Below, piece by piece: positions 55,464 to 64,000 of a DNA stretch of 64,000 bases. How positions within the stretch are numbered: position 1 is the first letter of the stretch; each line of letters begins with the position of its first letter. The notes beneath the pieces are model-generated. The model did no database searches and was not told where the DNA came from. It saw only the letters and a list, made by a program, of their open reading frames with translations. The DNA comes from Yanghanlia caeni (GTDB lineage Bacteria > Pseudomonadota > Gammaproteobacteria > Burkholderiales > Burkholderiaceae_B): assembly GCA_030733815.1 (NCBI GenBank), contig JAUZQE010000002.1, forward strand, positions 107,225 through 171,224, read 5' to 3'. The position numbers and the translations under genes are program-made.

Positions 55464-56660
55464 ATGACCACAGTCCAGACTCTGTCCTCCCTGGCGCAAT
55501 CCGGCGCATTGGCCGGCAAGCGCGTATTCATCCGTTCCGACCTGAACGTTCCGCTGAACGAAGGGCGCATTACCGAAGACACCCGCGTGCGGGCGTCGGT
55601 GCCGGCCATCCGCATGGCACTGGATGCCGGTGCGGCGGTCATGGTCACCTCGCACCTGGGCCGACCCGTGGAAGGCGAACTGCGGCCGCAGGATTCGCTC
55701 GCGCCGGTGGCCGAGCGCCTGTCGGAGCTGCTCGAGCGCCCGGTGCGCCTGGTGCAGAACTGGGTCGACGGTGTGCAGATTGCGCCGGGCGAGGTGGTGC
55801 TGCTCGAGAACTGCCGCTGCAACCGCGGCGAGAAGGCCAACGACGAGGCGCTGTCGCGCAAGATGGCGGCGCTGTGCGACGTGTACGTGAATGACGCCTT
55901 CGGTACTGCGCACCGCGCCGAAGCCACGACGCACGGCATGGCGCGCTTCGCGCCCGTGGCGTGTGCGGGCCCTCTGCTCGAAGCCGAACTTACCGCGCTG
56001 GGCCGCGCGCTGAGCGATCCGCGCCGCCCGCTGGTGGCGATCGTGGCGGGTTCCAAGGTGTCGACCAAGCTTTCCATTCTGCGCGCGTTGTCCGAGAAAG
56101 TGGATCAGCTGGTCGTGGGCGGCGGCATTGCCAATACGTTCATGCTGGCCGAGGGGCTGCCCGTGGGCAAGTCGCTGGTTGAAGCCGACCAGGTCAACGA
56201 GGCGCGTGCGGTCATCGATGCGATGAAGGCGCGCGGCGCGCAAGTGCCGATCCCTGTCGATGTGGTCTGCGCGCCCGAGGTCGGAGCCGATGCGCCCGCC
56301 ACGGTCAAGGCGGCGGCCGAGGTTTCGGCCGACGACATGATTCTGGATATCGGCCCCAAGACAGCGCAGATGCTGGCCGACGTGCTCAAACGTGCCGGCA
56401 CCATCGTGTGGAACGGCCCGGTGGGAGTTTTCGAGTTCGACGCCTTCTCCAAGGGCACCGAAGTCGTGGCGCGCGCCATCGCGGCGTCGCCCGCCTTCTC
56501 GATTGCCGGCGGGGGCGATACGCTGGCCGCCATCGCCAAGTACGGCATTGGCGACGATATCGGCTACATTTCAACGGGGGGTGGTGCGTTCCTCGAGTTT
56601 CTCGAGGGCCGCACGCTTCCGGCGGTGGCCGTGCTCGTCGAGCGGGCCGCCGGGAACTAG
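55464..56660 (+). CDS. pgk: Phosphoglycerate kinase
   Basis: 398 aa glycolytic kinase. It begins [32 protein letters not shown] and has [11 protein letters not shown], the hinge segment [16 protein letters not shown] and the nucleotide loop [16 protein letters not shown], with the C-terminal [11 protein letters not shown]. An in-frame ATG at 55452 and open frame further upstream are not used. In relatives pyk often follows; here an aldehyde dehydrogenase does. Confidence 0.96.
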   Translation: MTTVQTLSSLAQSGALAGKRVFIRSDLNVPLNEGRITEDTRVRASVPAIRMALDAGAAVMVTSHLGRPVEGELRPQDSLAPVAERLSELLERPVRLVQNWVDGVQIAPGEVVLLENCRCNRGEKANDEALSRKMAALCDVYVNDAFGTAHRAEATTHGMARFAPVACAGPLLEAELTALGRALSDPRRPLVAIVAGSKVSTKLSILRALSEKVDQLVVGGGIANTFMLAEGLPVGKSLVEADQVNEARAVIDAMKARGAQVPIPVDVVCAPEVGADAPATVKAAAEVSADDMILDIGPKTAQMLADVLKRAGTIVWNGPVGVFEFDAFSKGTEVVARAIAASPAFSIAGGGDTLAAIAKYGIGDDIGYISTGGGAFLEFLEGRTLPAVAVLVERAAGN

Positions 56661-56732
56661 CAAACCGGCCGTCGATACCCGCGGCCGGGCAGCAGGGGCG
56701 GGCCGCTTGCGGCCTCACGAGAAGGAGCACGA

Positions 56733-58175
56733 ATGACCACGACGCATACGAATTTCATCGACAACGAATGGACGGCCGCGTACGACGGGAACACGATCGA
56801 TGTGATCGACCCGTCCACCGGAGAGGCGTTCGCCCGGATCGCCCGTTCCGGCGGTTCGGAAGTCGGCCGGGCGGTACAGGCGGCCCGCAATGCATTCAAC
56901 GGTGAATGGGGCGCCATGGCGCCCGCGGCACGCAGCCGGCTGCTCTGGCGCATCGCCCAGGCGCTGCTCGAGCATGCGGAAGAGCTCGCCGGCCTGGAGC
57001 AGCGCGATACCGGCAAGCCCACGCGTCAGGCACGTGCAGACGCCCAGGCGCTGGCACGCTACTTCGAGTTTTACGCGGGCGCCGCCGACAAGCTGCATGG
57101 CGAGACCATTCCCTTTCCGCGCGAATTCACGGTGCTCACGCTGCGCGAACCGCATGGCGTGACCGGGCATATCGTGCCCTGGAACTACCCGATGCAGATC
57201 TTCGGTCGCAGCGTCGCGGCGTCGCTGGCTGTCGGCAATGCCTGTGTGGTCAAGCCGGCAGAAGATGCCTGCCTGTCGCTGCTGCGCGTGGCGCAGATCA
57301 TGGCCGACTGCGGCCTGCCTGCCGGCGCCCTGAACATCGTCACCGGTCTGGGTGCCGAAGCTGGTGCGGCGCTCGCCGCGCATCCGGGCATCGATCACCT
57401 TTCGTTCACCGGATCGCCGCAGACGGGGCAGGCGGTGCAGATTGCCGCGGCCGCCAATTTCGTGCCGGTCACGCTCGAACTGGGCGGCAAGTCGCCCCAG
57501 ATCGTGTTTTCTGACGCCGACATCGATGCTGCGCTGCCCGTGCTGCTGAACGCCATCGTGCAGAATGCGGGTCAGACGTGTTCGGCAGGCAGCCGCGTGC
57601 TCGTGCAACGGGCCGTCTATTCCGACGTGCTCAGTCGGTTGTCCGCGCTTTTTCAGGCCACGCGCACCGGTGCGGCGACCGACGACCCGGACGTGGGCCC
57701 GCTCATCAACGCGCGCCAGCTGGCGCGTGTGCAGGGCTACCTGAGTCAGGCCGATGCAGGCGGCATCTCGGTGGTTGCGAAAGGGCAGCTCGATGCCAGT
57801 GCGCCTTCCGGCGGCTTCTATCAGGTTCCGGTGCTGCTGGGTGACGTGCCGCACGATCACCAGCTGGCGCAGGAAGAGATCTTCGGTCCGGTACTGTGCG
57901 CCATACCGTTCGATACCGAAGACGAGGCCGTCGAGATCGCCAACAGCACCGCCTACGGTCTGGTGGCGGGGGTCTGGACGCAGGACGGCGGGCGCCAGTT
58001 CCGCATGGCACGCCGCTTGCGCGCGGGGCAGGTGTTCATCAACAACTATGGCGCGGGTGGCGGTGTCGAATTGCCCTTTGGCGGATCGGGGCAGTCGGGC
58101 TTCGGGCGCGAAAAGGGCTTCGAGGCGCTGTACGGCTTCACCCGGCTCAAGACCGTGGCGCTGCGTCACGGCTAG
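56733..58175 (+). CDS. Aldehyde dehydrogenase family protein (betaine-aldehyde/aldehyde type)
   Basis: 480 aa NAD(P)-dependent aldehyde dehydrogenase. The NAD domain has [14 protein letters not shown] and [12 protein letters not shown]; the catalytic Glu is in [14 protein letters not shown] and the catalytic Cys in [14 protein letters not shown]; the C-terminal [26 protein letters not shown] is standard. It resembles BetB-like enzymes, but the substrate is unassigned. It sits between pgk and fba, where several Burkholderiales carry pyk. A long stem-loop follows it. Confidence 0.9.
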   Translation: MTTTHTNFIDNEWTAAYDGNTIDVIDPSTGEAFARIARSGGSEVGRAVQAARNAFNGEWGAMAPAARSRLLWRIAQALLEHAEELAGLEQRDTGKPTRQARADAQALARYFEFYAGAADKLHGETIPFPREFTVLTLREPHGVTGHIVPWNYPMQIFGRSVAASLAVGNACVVKPAEDACLSLLRVAQIMADCGLPAGALNIVTGLGAEAGAALAAHPGIDHLSFTGSPQTGQAVQIAAAANFVPVTLELGGKSPQIVFSDADIDAALPVLLNAIVQNAGQTCSAGSRVLVQRAVYSDVLSRLSALFQATRTGAATDDPDVGPLINARQLARVQGYLSQADAGGISVVAKGQLDASAPSGGFYQVPVLLGDVPHDHQLAQEEIFGPVLCAIPFDTEDEAVEIANSTAYGLVAGVWTQDGGRQFRMARRLRAGQVFINNYGAGGGVELPFGGSGQSGFGREKGFEALYGFTRLKTVALRHG

Positions 58176-58192
58176 CATGCACGGCCGTCGTG

Positions 58193-58226
58193 CCACGCGA
58201 ATGCCCGCGGTGTCGCGGGCGCGTGG
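58193..58226 (+). terminator. Long stem-loop after the aldehyde dehydrogenase gene
   Basis: CCACGC...GCGTGG enclosing GCCCGCG-GTGT-CGCGGGC: 13 paired bases with a 4-base bulge, 17 bp after the stop. No T-run follows. It probably separates this gene from fba, which has its own AT-rich leader (TTAAAAT near 58282). Confidence 0.5.
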
Positions 58227-58338
58227 CGCGGCGCGGCGGGCCAGCGCTGCTGGAGCAGTCCAGCAAACATTCCGGTTCGCCCTTAAAATCAATCCGATTT
58301 CGTATTCAAACCATTTTCAAGACTCAGGAGGTCACGAC

Positions 58339-59403
58339 ATGGCCCTAGTTTCCATGCGTCAGCTGCTGGATCACGCAGCCGAAAACGGCTACGGCATCCC
58401 TGCATTCAATGTCAACAACCTGGAACAGGTTCAGGCCATCATGGAAGCAGCGGCGGAAACCGATAGCCCGGTCATCATGCAGGCCTCCGCCGGAGCCCGC
58501 AAATATGCCGGTGAAGGCTTCCTCAAGTACCTGATTCAGGCCGCGGTCGAAACTTACCCGCACATTCCCGTGGTCATGCACCAAGATCACGGCCAGTCGC
58601 CTGCCGTGTGCAAGGGCGCCATCGATCTGGGCTTCTCCAGCGTCATGATGGACGGCTCGCTCATGGAAGACGGCAAGACCATTGCCGATTACGAGTACAA
58701 CGTCGACGTCACCCGTCAGGTGGTCGAAATGGCGCACAAGCTGGGCGTCACCGTTGAAGGCGAACTGGGCTGCCTGGGCTCCCTCGAAACCATGATGGGC
58801 GACAAGGAAGACGGCCACGGCGCCGAGGGCACCATGACCCGCGAACAGCTGCTCACCGACCCGGAACAGGCGGCTGACTTCGTGCGCCGCACCCAGCTCG
58901 ACGCCCTGGCTATTGCCATCGGCACGAGCCACGGTGCCTACAAGTTCACGCGCAAACCTACGGGCGACATCCTCTCGATCCAGCGCGTGAAGGAAATTCA
59001 CGCCCGCCTGCCCAACACCCACCTGGTGATGCACGGCAGCTCGAGCGTGCCGCAGGAACTGCTGGCCGAAATCCGCCAGTTTGGCGGCGACATGAAGGAA
59101 ACCTACGGCGTGCCGGTCGAGGAAATTCAGGAAGCGATCAAGTACGGCGTGCGCAAGGTCAATATCGACACCGACATCCGTCTTGCTATGACCGGCGCGA
59201 TCCGTCGCTTCATGGCCGAGAATCCGTCCAAGTTCGACCCGCGCGAATACCTCAAGCCCGCGCGCGAAGCCGCCAAAAAAATCTGCCTGGCGCGCTACGA
59301 GCAGTTTGGCACGGCCGGCAACGCCAGCAAGATCAAGCCGATTCCGCTTTCGGAAATGGCCCAGCGCTACGCCGCCGGCGAGCTCAAGCAGGTGGTTCAG
59401 TAA
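58339..59403 (+). CDS. fba: Fructose-1,6-bisphosphate aldolase, class II
   Basis: 354 aa zinc-dependent aldolase. It begins [30 protein letters not shown]; the zinc and base site is in [11 protein letters not shown]; further blocks are [30 protein letters not shown] and [11 protein letters not shown] with [11 protein letters not shown]. It is the longer class IIB form used by many beta-proteobacteria. AGGAGG lies 7 bases before the ATG. Confidence 0.95.
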   Translation: MALVSMRQLLDHAAENGYGIPAFNVNNLEQVQAIMEAAAETDSPVIMQASAGARKYAGEGFLKYLIQAAVETYPHIPVVMHQDHGQSPAVCKGAIDLGFSSVMMDGSLMEDGKTIADYEYNVDVTRQVVEMAHKLGVTVEGELGCLGSLETMMGDKEDGHGAEGTMTREQLLTDPEQAADFVRRTQLDALAIAIGTSHGAYKFTRKPTGDILSIQRVKEIHARLPNTHLVMHGSSSVPQELLAEIRQFGGDMKETYGVPVEEIQEAIKYGVRKVNIDTDIRLAMTGAIRRFMAENPSKFDPREYLKPAREAAKKICLARYEQFGTAGNASKIKPIPLSEMAQRYAAGELKQVVQ

Positions 59404-59433
59404 GCTTACGTCGCACTACTGCAAGGAACCATC

Positions 59434-60315
59434 TTGGCTCAGGCTCTTCACCAATCCACCCTTGAATCCTTGCCGCTGCTGGGGCGCGGCAAGGTGCGCG
59501 ACATGTACGCGGTGGGCGACGACAAGCTGCTCATCGTTGCCAGCGATCGCATCTCGGCGTTCGACGTCGTACTCGATGACCCCATACCGGGCAAGGGTGA
59601 AGTCCTCACCCGCATGACCGATTTCTGGCTGCAGAAGCTGGCTCATGTGATTCCCAACCATTCCACCGGCATCGACCCGGCAAGCGTGGTGGCGCCCCAC
59701 GAACGCGAGCAGGTGGCCGGCCGTGCGGTGGTGGTCAAGCGCCTGCAGCCCATTTTGGTGGAATGCGTGGCGCGCGGCTACCTCATCGGTTCGGGCTGGA
59801 ACGACTACCAGGCAAGCGGCGGCGTGTGCGGCATTGTGCTGCCGCCGGGCCTCAAGCTCGCCGGCCGCCTGCCCGCGCCCATCTTCACCCCCGCTGCCAA
59901 GGCTGAATTCGGCCTGCACGACGAAAACGTCGACTTCGATTACGTCGTGAAGCAGGTGGGGCCCGACCTTGCCGCACAGCTGCGCGACGTCACGCTGCGG
60001 CTGTATGCCGAGGCGGCCGAGTACGCGCGCGGCAAGGGCATCATCATCGCCGACACGAAGTTCGAGTTCGGCCTTGATTCCGAAGGCCGGCTGCACCTCA
60101 TGGACGAAGTGCTCACGCCGGATTCGTCACGCTTCTGGCCGGCCGATGCCTATGCCGAAGGCATCAGTCCGCCGTCCTTCGACAAGCAGTTCGTGCGCGA
60201 CTGGCTCGAGACGCAACCGTGGGACAAAACTTCCCCCGCGCCGCGCCTGCCGGCCGACGTCATCGAAAAGACGGCCGCCAAGTACCGCGAGGCGCTCGAG
60301 CGGCTCACGGGCTGA
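59434..60315 (+). CDS. purC: Phosphoribosylaminoimidazole-succinocarboxamide synthase
   Basis: 293 aa SAICAR synthetase of purine synthesis, joining aspartate to CAIR with ATP. Blocks are [60 protein letters not shown] and [17 protein letters not shown]. The start is a TTG at 59434 with AAGGAA 7 bases upstream; no ATG fits. It is 30 bp after fba and starts the purC-purE-purK run. Confidence 0.95.
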   Translation: MAQALHQSTLESLPLLGRGKVRDMYAVGDDKLLIVASDRISAFDVVLDDPIPGKGEVLTRMTDFWLQKLAHVIPNHSTGIDPASVVAPHEREQVAGRAVVVKRLQPILVECVARGYLIGSGWNDYQASGGVCGIVLPPGLKLAGRLPAPIFTPAAKAEFGLHDENVDFDYVVKQVGPDLAAQLRDVTLRLYAEAAEYARGKGIIIADTKFEFGLDSEGRLHLMDEVLTPDSSRFWPADAYAEGISPPSFDKQFVRDWLETQPWDKTSPAPRLPADVIEKTAAKYREALERLTG

Positions 60316-60362
60316 CTGCACACCGGCTGCGGCCCACTCATACAGGCAGTGCGAGACACATC

Positions 60363-60908
60363 ATGAGCACGAACAACGAAACCCTTGCCGGCGGCGCTGC
60401 CGCATCCGGCCGCGCCCCGCTGGTGGGCGTGATCATGGGCTCTTCCAGCGACTGGGACATCATGAAGCATGCCGTCGCGGTTCTGGAAGAGTTCGGCATT
60501 CCTCACGAAACACGCGTCGTGTCGGCACACCGCATGCCGCTCGATATGGTGGAATACGGTGAAACCGCCGTCGGGCGCGGGCTGCGCGGCATCATCGCCG
60601 GCGCCGGCGGGGCGGCCCACCTGCCGGGCATGATGGCCGCACTCACCCCCGTTCCCGTATTTGGCGTTCCGGTACCGTCGCGTCACCTGCAGGGGCAGGA
60701 CTCCCTTCTTTCGATCGTGCAGATGCCCAAGGGCGTGCCCGTGGCCACGTTCGCCATTGGCGAGGCCGGCGCCGCAAATGCGGCGCTGCACGTCGTCGCC
60801 ACGCTGGCGACAACCGATTCCGCCCTGCGCGAGGCATTGGTCGCGTACCGTGCGCGTCAGACCGAGGCGGCCCGCGCCATGGTCGTGCCGCCGCACGTAG
60901 TAATGTGA
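60363..60908 (+). CDS. purE: 5-(carboxyamino)imidazole ribonucleotide mutase
   Basis: 181 aa PurE, converting N5-CAIR to CAIR. Class I blocks [49 protein letters not shown] and [22 protein letters not shown] are clear. The first ~20 residues are an Ala/Gly-rich extension. purK follows after a short AT-rich spacer. Confidence 0.95.
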   Translation: MSTNNETLAGGAAASGRAPLVGVIMGSSSDWDIMKHAVAVLEEFGIPHETRVVSAHRMPLDMVEYGETAVGRGLRGIIAGAGGAAHLPGMMAALTPVPVFGVPVPSRHLQGQDSLLSIVQMPKGVPVATFAIGEAGAANAALHVVATLATTDSALREALVAYRARQTEAARAMVVPPHVVM

Positions 60909-60911
60909 TAC

Positions 60912-60930
60912 GTATACATAAGGTATATAC
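60912..60930 (+). promoter_or_regulatory. AT-rich double palindrome between purE and purK
   Basis: The purE-purK gap contains GTATAC (60912-60917) and GTATATAC (60923-60930), both self-complementary, in a 25 bp AT-rich spot within GC-rich DNA. It could be an internal promoter or a protein-binding site; function unknown. Confidence 0.3.
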
Positions 60931-60933
60931 AGA

Positions 60934-62118
60934 ATGAACGAACGGGGCACGTCGTCGCCCATTCTTCCGGGCGACTGGCTGGGCATGATCGGCGGAGGGC
61001 AGCTCGGGCGCATGTTCTGCCACGCGGCGCAAAGCCTGGGCTTCAAGGTGGCGGTGCTCGATCCCGATCCGCTCAGCCCGGCCGGCGCGGTCGCAGAACG
61101 TCATATTCGCGCCGCGTACGACGATGCCGAGGCGCTTGCGGAACTGGCAGGCATCTGCAAGGCGGTGACCACCGAATTCGAAAACGTACCTGCCGCCAGC
61201 CTCGAGGCACTTGCCGGCCATGGGGCGCTGACTCGTCCCGATGCCCGGGCGGTCGCCATCGTGCAGGACCGCATCCAGGAAAAGGCCTTCCTCACCCGCA
61301 GCGGCGTGCCGGTGGCGCCCTACCAGCCCATCGAGAACCCGGCCGCCATCGTGTCGGCACCCGATGCGCTGTTTCCCGGCATTCTGAAGGCCGCACGGCT
61401 GGGCTACGACGGCAAGGGGCAGGTGCGCGTAAGCTCGCGCGAACAGGCGCTGCAGGCGTTTCACGACTTGGGCGGGCGCCCCTGTGTGCTCGAAGCCCTG
61501 CTGCCGCTCGATCACGAAATATCCGTGGTTCTGGCGCGGGGCGTCGATGGCGCCACGGTGGTTTATCCGTCGGCCACCAATGCGCACCGCGACGGCATTC
61601 TGGCCGTCTCCAGCGTCGATGCCGCAGCCGCCACGGGCGACGTATCGCGTGCCGCGGGCGAGGCGGCCCTGCAGATTGCCGAAGCCCTGCACTATGTCGG
61701 CGTGCTGTGCGTCGAGTTTTTCGTGCTCACTGATGGCCGGCTCATCGCCAACGAAATCGCACCCCGCCCGCACAACAGCGGGCACTACACCATGAATGCC
61801 AGCGTCGTCAGCCAGTTCGAACAGCAAGTGCGCGCCACGGCCGGACTGCCGCTGGGCGACACCGGCAGCCTGGCATCGGTCGTCATGCTCAACCTGCTGG
61901 GCGACCTGTGGTTCGAGGCTGATGCCGCAACGGCGCGCGAACCTGACTGGGCTTCGGTGCTGGCGGTTCCGGGGGCGCAGCTGCATCTGTACGGCAAGGC
62001 CGAGGCGCGTCGTGGCCGGAAGATGGGGCATGTGAACGTGCTGGGGGCCGACATGGCCCAGGCGCAGCAGCGGGCCCGTCGCGTGGCGGCCGTGCTGGGC
62101 CTGCCGCTGGATGCATGA
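60934..62118 (+). CDS. purK: 5-(carboxyamino)imidazole ribonucleotide synthase
   Basis: 394 aa ATP-grasp enzyme that carboxylates AIR. It begins with GMIGGGQLGRMFCHAAQSLGF, then TTEFENVPAASLEAL, GILKAARLGYDGKGQVRV and the metal site VEFFVLTDGRLIANEIAPRPHNSGHYT. It overlaps the next gene by 4 bp (ATGA). Confidence 0.95.
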   Translation: MNERGTSSPILPGDWLGMIGGGQLGRMFCHAAQSLGFKVAVLDPDPLSPAGAVAERHIRAAYDDAEALAELAGICKAVTTEFENVPAASLEALAGHGALTRPDARAVAIVQDRIQEKAFLTRSGVPVAPYQPIENPAAIVSAPDALFPGILKAARLGYDGKGQVRVSSREQALQAFHDLGGRPCVLEALLPLDHEISVVLARGVDGATVVYPSATNAHRDGILAVSSVDAAAATGDVSRAAGEAALQIAEALHYVGVLCVEFFVLTDGRLIANEIAPRPHNSGHYTMNASVVSQFEQQVRATAGLPLGDTGSLASVVMLNLLGDLWFEADAATAREPDWASVLAVPGAQLHLYGKAEARRGRKMGHVNVLGADMAQAQQRARRVAAVLGLPLDA

Positions 62119-63149
62119 TGACCGCTGAACCGCAGGCCGACGATATTCGGCGCGCCGCAGAACGCCTTGCGCAAGGCGGCCTGGTGGCCTTTCCCACCGA
62201 AACTGTCTACGGTCTGGGCGCCGACGCCGAGAATCCGGCCGCCATTGCCCGTATTTATGCCGCCAAGGGGCGGCCTTCCGATCACCCCGTGATCGTTCAT
62301 CTGGCCCCCGGAGCCGATCTGGCCTACTGGGCGTGCAACATCCCCGATGAGGCCCATGCGCTGGTGCGCGCGTTCTGGCCCGGGCCGCTCACGCTCATTC
62401 TGCCGCGTGCGCCCGGCATACCCGACGCCGTCAGCGGCGGGCAGGACACCATCGGCCTGCGCTGCCCGTCGCATCCGGTGGCGCAGGCGCTGCTGCGCAG
62501 TTTCGCCGGGCTCAAGGGCGGGCAGGGCGGTGTGGCGGCGCCCTCGGCCAACAAGTTTGGTCAGGTCTCACCCACCCAGGCCGCCCACGTGCGCAATGAA
62601 TTTCCCGAACTCGGCGCGTCTGACCTGATGGTGCTCGAAGGCGGGCCGTCGCAGGTGGGTATCGAGTCGACCATCGTCGATCTTTCGCGGCTGGATCAGG
62701 GGCGCGGGCCCGTTCTGCTGCGCCCCGGGCACATCACTGCACACGATCTGGCGGCAGTGCTGGGGGTCGTGCCGGCGCGACCGGATGCCGCGGCACCCCG
62801 CGTATCCGGTTCGCTGAAAGCGCACTACGCGCCCCGCACGCCGCTGCTGCTGGCGGAGCGCGCCGGCATCGACGCAATCGTTGCCAACGCGGCACACTGC
62901 GGTGAGCGCGTCGCCGTGGCGGCATTCGAGCCATTCCGGCCGCTGGTGGGTGTCGACGCGCTGCCGTCAGGGGTGACCTGGGTGCAATGTGCCACCGATG
63001 CGGGCGAATACGCGCGGCACCTCTACGCCTTGCTGCGCAGGCTCGATGAGGGCGGCTACGAACGCATCGTTCTGGAACGCCCGCCGGTCACTCCGGTCTG
63101 GCAGGCGGTGAACGACCGCCTGGGCCGCGCCGCAGCGGCCTTCGAGTAG
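62115..63149 (+). CDS. sua5: L-threonylcarbamoyladenylate synthase, Sua5 type
   Basis: 344 aa enzyme making the threonylcarbamoyl-AMP used for t6A37 in ANN-decoding tRNAs. The YrdC-like domain has VAFPTETVYGLGADAENP, YAAKGRPSDHPVIVHL and TIGLRCPSHPVAQALL; the C-terminal ~130 residues (after VSGSLKAHYAPRTPLLL) form the extra Sua5 domain. It is coupled to purK by a 4 bp overlap. Confidence 0.92.
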   Translation: MMTAEPQADDIRRAAERLAQGGLVAFPTETVYGLGADAENPAAIARIYAAKGRPSDHPVIVHLAPGADLAYWACNIPDEAHALVRAFWPGPLTLILPRAPGIPDAVSGGQDTIGLRCPSHPVAQALLRSFAGLKGGQGGVAAPSANKFGQVSPTQAAHVRNEFPELGASDLMVLEGGPSQVGIESTIVDLSRLDQGRGPVLLRPGHITAHDLAAVLGVVPARPDAAAPRVSGSLKAHYAPRTPLLLAERAGIDAIVANAAHCGERVAVAAFEPFRPLVGVDALPSGVTWVQCATDAGEYARHLYALLRRLDEGGYERIVLERPPVTPVWQAVNDRLGRAAAAFE

Positions 63150-63159
63150 CTGGACTGAA

Positions 63160-63177
63160 GACCCTGTGTGCAGGGTC
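63160..63177 (+). terminator. Hairpin after sua5
   Basis: GACCCTG-TGTG-CAGGGTC, perfect 7 bp stem with a 4-base loop, 10 bp after the sua5 stop. No T-run follows. Confidence 0.45.
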
Positions 63178-63210
63178 GGGCAGACCGCAGAAAGCGGATC
63201 GAGCAGCCAC

Positions 63211-63225
63211 CGTTGCAGTGCAACG
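63211..63225. promoter_or_regulatory. 15-bp palindrome upstream of the MaoC gene
   Basis: CGTTGCA-G-TGCAACG, perfect 7 bp arms around one base, about 150 bp before the maoC ATG in the 220 bp leader. Dimeric repressors of the TetR type use such sites, but no regulator gene is adjacent and the link is a guess. Confidence 0.4.
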
Positions 63226-63371
63226 TCGGTTACACGCTGTGCAAAAGTGCGTACATAGTGGCGTATACGGCGTTCCGTGGTATGGTCAACAGCGGCCCTC
63301 GACATTCCGCAATCGGGCGAGTGTCGAAGGTGTACCCCGCAGTGCAACATTCATCGGAAGACGTATCGCTT

Positions 63372-63806
63372 ATGAAATTCGACGATCTTGAGGTCGGCAT
63401 GGTGGTCACCCACCCGCCAGTCGTGCTCACACGCGAAGAAATGCTGGCTTTTGCGCGTTCGTACGATCCCCAGCCCTTTCATGTCGACGAGGCCGCGGCC
63501 GAGCAAAGCCGTTGGGGTGGCCTGATCGGAAGCGGCTGGCTCACGTGTGGTCTGGCCATGCGCATGGTGTACGACGCCGCCCTCAAGGGTTCCGAGGCCT
63601 TTGGTTCGCCGGGGCTGGAACGCCTGCGCTGGCCCAATCCGGTACGGCCCGGCGACGCACTGCGGCTCGAAGCCACGGTTGATTCCAAGCGTGTTTCGTC
63701 AAGCCGTTCCGACCTGGGCATCGTGCGCTGGACATGGCGCCTGTTCAATCAGAACGACGACCTGGTGCTGGAAACCGAAGTCACCAACATGTTCGATCTG
63801 GGGTGA
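63372..63806 (+). CDS. MaoC family dehydratase
   Basis: 144 aa hot-dog fold (R)-specific enoyl-CoA hydratase-like protein. The active-site segment FARSYDPQPFHVDEAAAEQSRWGGLIGSGW has the Asp-x4-His pair of MaoC proteins, and LRWPNPVRPGDALRLEATV is the usual following block. It may hydrate enoyl-CoA intermediates. Its start is ATG at 63372; a longer frame from 63168 is unlikely. It is alone, after a 220 bp leader. Confidence 0.87.
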   Translation: MKFDDLEVGMVVTHPPVVLTREEMLAFARSYDPQPFHVDEAAAEQSRWGGLIGSGWLTCGLAMRMVYDAALKGSEAFGSPGLERLRWPNPVRPGDALRLEATVDSKRVSSSRSDLGIVRWTWRLFNQNDDLVLETEVTNMFDLG

Positions 63807-63816
63807 AGCCGGGCGC

Positions 63817-63958
63817 GCAGGGATTTCCTTCGCCCTGCAATGAATGCGGGCACGAAGCCATCATGACGACGGCTTGGTGCCGGGCTTGTGACCCGGTGCG
63901 CGGCAAGCCTCGGCCTTCAGGCCGGGGAAGGATAGCGGGGACGCCGTAGGCGTCCTTT
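63817..63958 (+). other. Array of hairpins, one like an IS200/IS605 tnpB right end
   Basis: Successive stems: GCAGGG/CCCTGC (63817-63838), AAGCC/GGCTT (63855-63875), CCGGG/CCCGG (63880-63896), an 8 bp stem with TTCA loop (63908-63927) and GGACGCC-GTA-GGCGTCC-TTT (63939-63958). The fourth, with flanks GCAAG and GAAGGAT, resembles the hairpin at the right end (3' omega-RNA region) of tnpB elements. No intact tnpB lies on its 5' side, so it may be a remnant or a terminal repeat of an element continuing past the window. Confidence 0.4.
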
Positions 63959-63964
63959 GGGCGG

Positions 63965-64000
63965 TCAGTGTGGCGTCTGCTGCTGTTCGATGTACTGGCG
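63965..64000 (-). CDS. 3' end of an unidentified minus-strand gene, possibly a Y1 transposase
   Basis: The last 12 codons of a minus-strand frame, RQYIEQQQTPH then TGA, are visible; the rest lies beyond the window. A YIExQ segment near the C-terminus is common in IS200/IS605 TnpA (Y1) proteins, which would fit the hairpins beside it. Eleven residues are too few to be sure, and the reading frame itself is not proved. Confidence 0.25.
   Translation of the reverse strand, partial: RQYIEQQQTPH

Noticed and set aside
63734..63949. 71-codon plus-strand frame as the C-terminus of TnpB
   Set aside because: It overlaps maoC in another frame and lacks the TnpB zinc-ribbon and NAA motifs; only the hairpin resembles the element.

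Overview
This 64 kb window is GC-rich, gene-dense chromosomal DNA. It looks like a betaproteobacterium of the order Burkholderiales, probably family Alcaligenaceae (Bordetella/Achromobacter/Castellaniella-like). The evidence is the gene order: queA-tgt-yajC-secD-secF, miaB-phoH-ybeY-corC-lnt, tkt-gap-pgk-...-fba-purC-purE-purK-sua5, and an LgmABC-like lipid A cassette. This is inference from gene content and neighbourhoods; no database search was possible.

Layout. (1) 1-2.9 kb: a short operon with a 5'-truncated acyl-CoA dehydrogenase, an SDR oxidoreductase and an APH-type kinase, the same three enzyme classes as levulinate (lva) and ACAD10/11-type 4-hydroxyacyl-CoA catabolism. (2) 3.0-11.8 kb: an uptake and catabolic module with a D-amino-acid-dehydrogenase-like flavoprotein, an Asp/Glu-racemase-superfamily enzyme, a complete five-gene LIV-type ABC importer, a second DAO-family flavoprotein and a GntR/FCD regulator. 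(3) 12.0-13.2 kb: serA. (4) 13.0-15.3 kb, minus strand: an NO-response operon (truncated haemoglobin, NnrS, NsrR) with a perfect inverted repeat of NsrR type just upstream. (5) 15.4-19.1 kb: GT2, ArnT-like GT39 and ChbG/YdjC deacetylase, matching the Bordetella lipid A glucosamine (Lgm) pathway. (6) 19.0-24.0 kb: an acetyltransferase, a DUF442 phosphatase-like protein, a universal stress protein with an FNR-like box, a Prx5-type peroxiredoxin, an MFS transporter with a long disordered tail and a DMT transporter. (7) 24.3-24.7 kb: a minus-strand tRNA cluster Ala(GGC)-Glu(TTC)-Asp(GTC) with an intrinsic terminator. (8) 24.9-27.9 kb: a PilJN-HAMP-PAS-PAS-GGDEF-EAL protein behind a perfect FNR/ANR box.

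(9) 27.7-39.0 kb, minus strand: housekeeping clusters for lipoprotein acylation, tRNA/rRNA maturation and Sec translocation (lnt, corC, ybeY, phoH, miaB; secF, secD, yajC, tgt, queA). (10) 39.1-47.3 kb: dacB, upp, a DUF883/YqjE/YqjK trio, ubiD, a lytic transglycosylase, an aminotransferase and a divergent FAD-oxidase-like protein. (11) 47.4-51.4 kb: maeB (malic enzyme fused to a PTA-like domain), a patatin phospholipase and an orphan barstar. (12) 51.4-63.8 kb: rsmE, then a central carbon/purine run tkt-gap-pgk-ALDH-fba-purC-purE-purK-sua5 and a MaoC hydratase. An aldehyde dehydrogenase sits where pyruvate kinase is found in several relatives. (13) The last 190 bases hold a string of hairpins, one resembling the right end of IS200/IS605 (tnpB) elements, and the 3' end of a minus-strand ORF cut by the window edge.

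Overall the window is mostly core genome. The best candidates for something new are the split ACAD11/Lva-like module, the amino-acid/opine-like uptake and oxidation locus, the two FNR-type boxes, the attenuator-like hairpin before secD, and the hairpin array at the right edge. Several convergent gene pairs overlap tail to tail by 20-127 bp.
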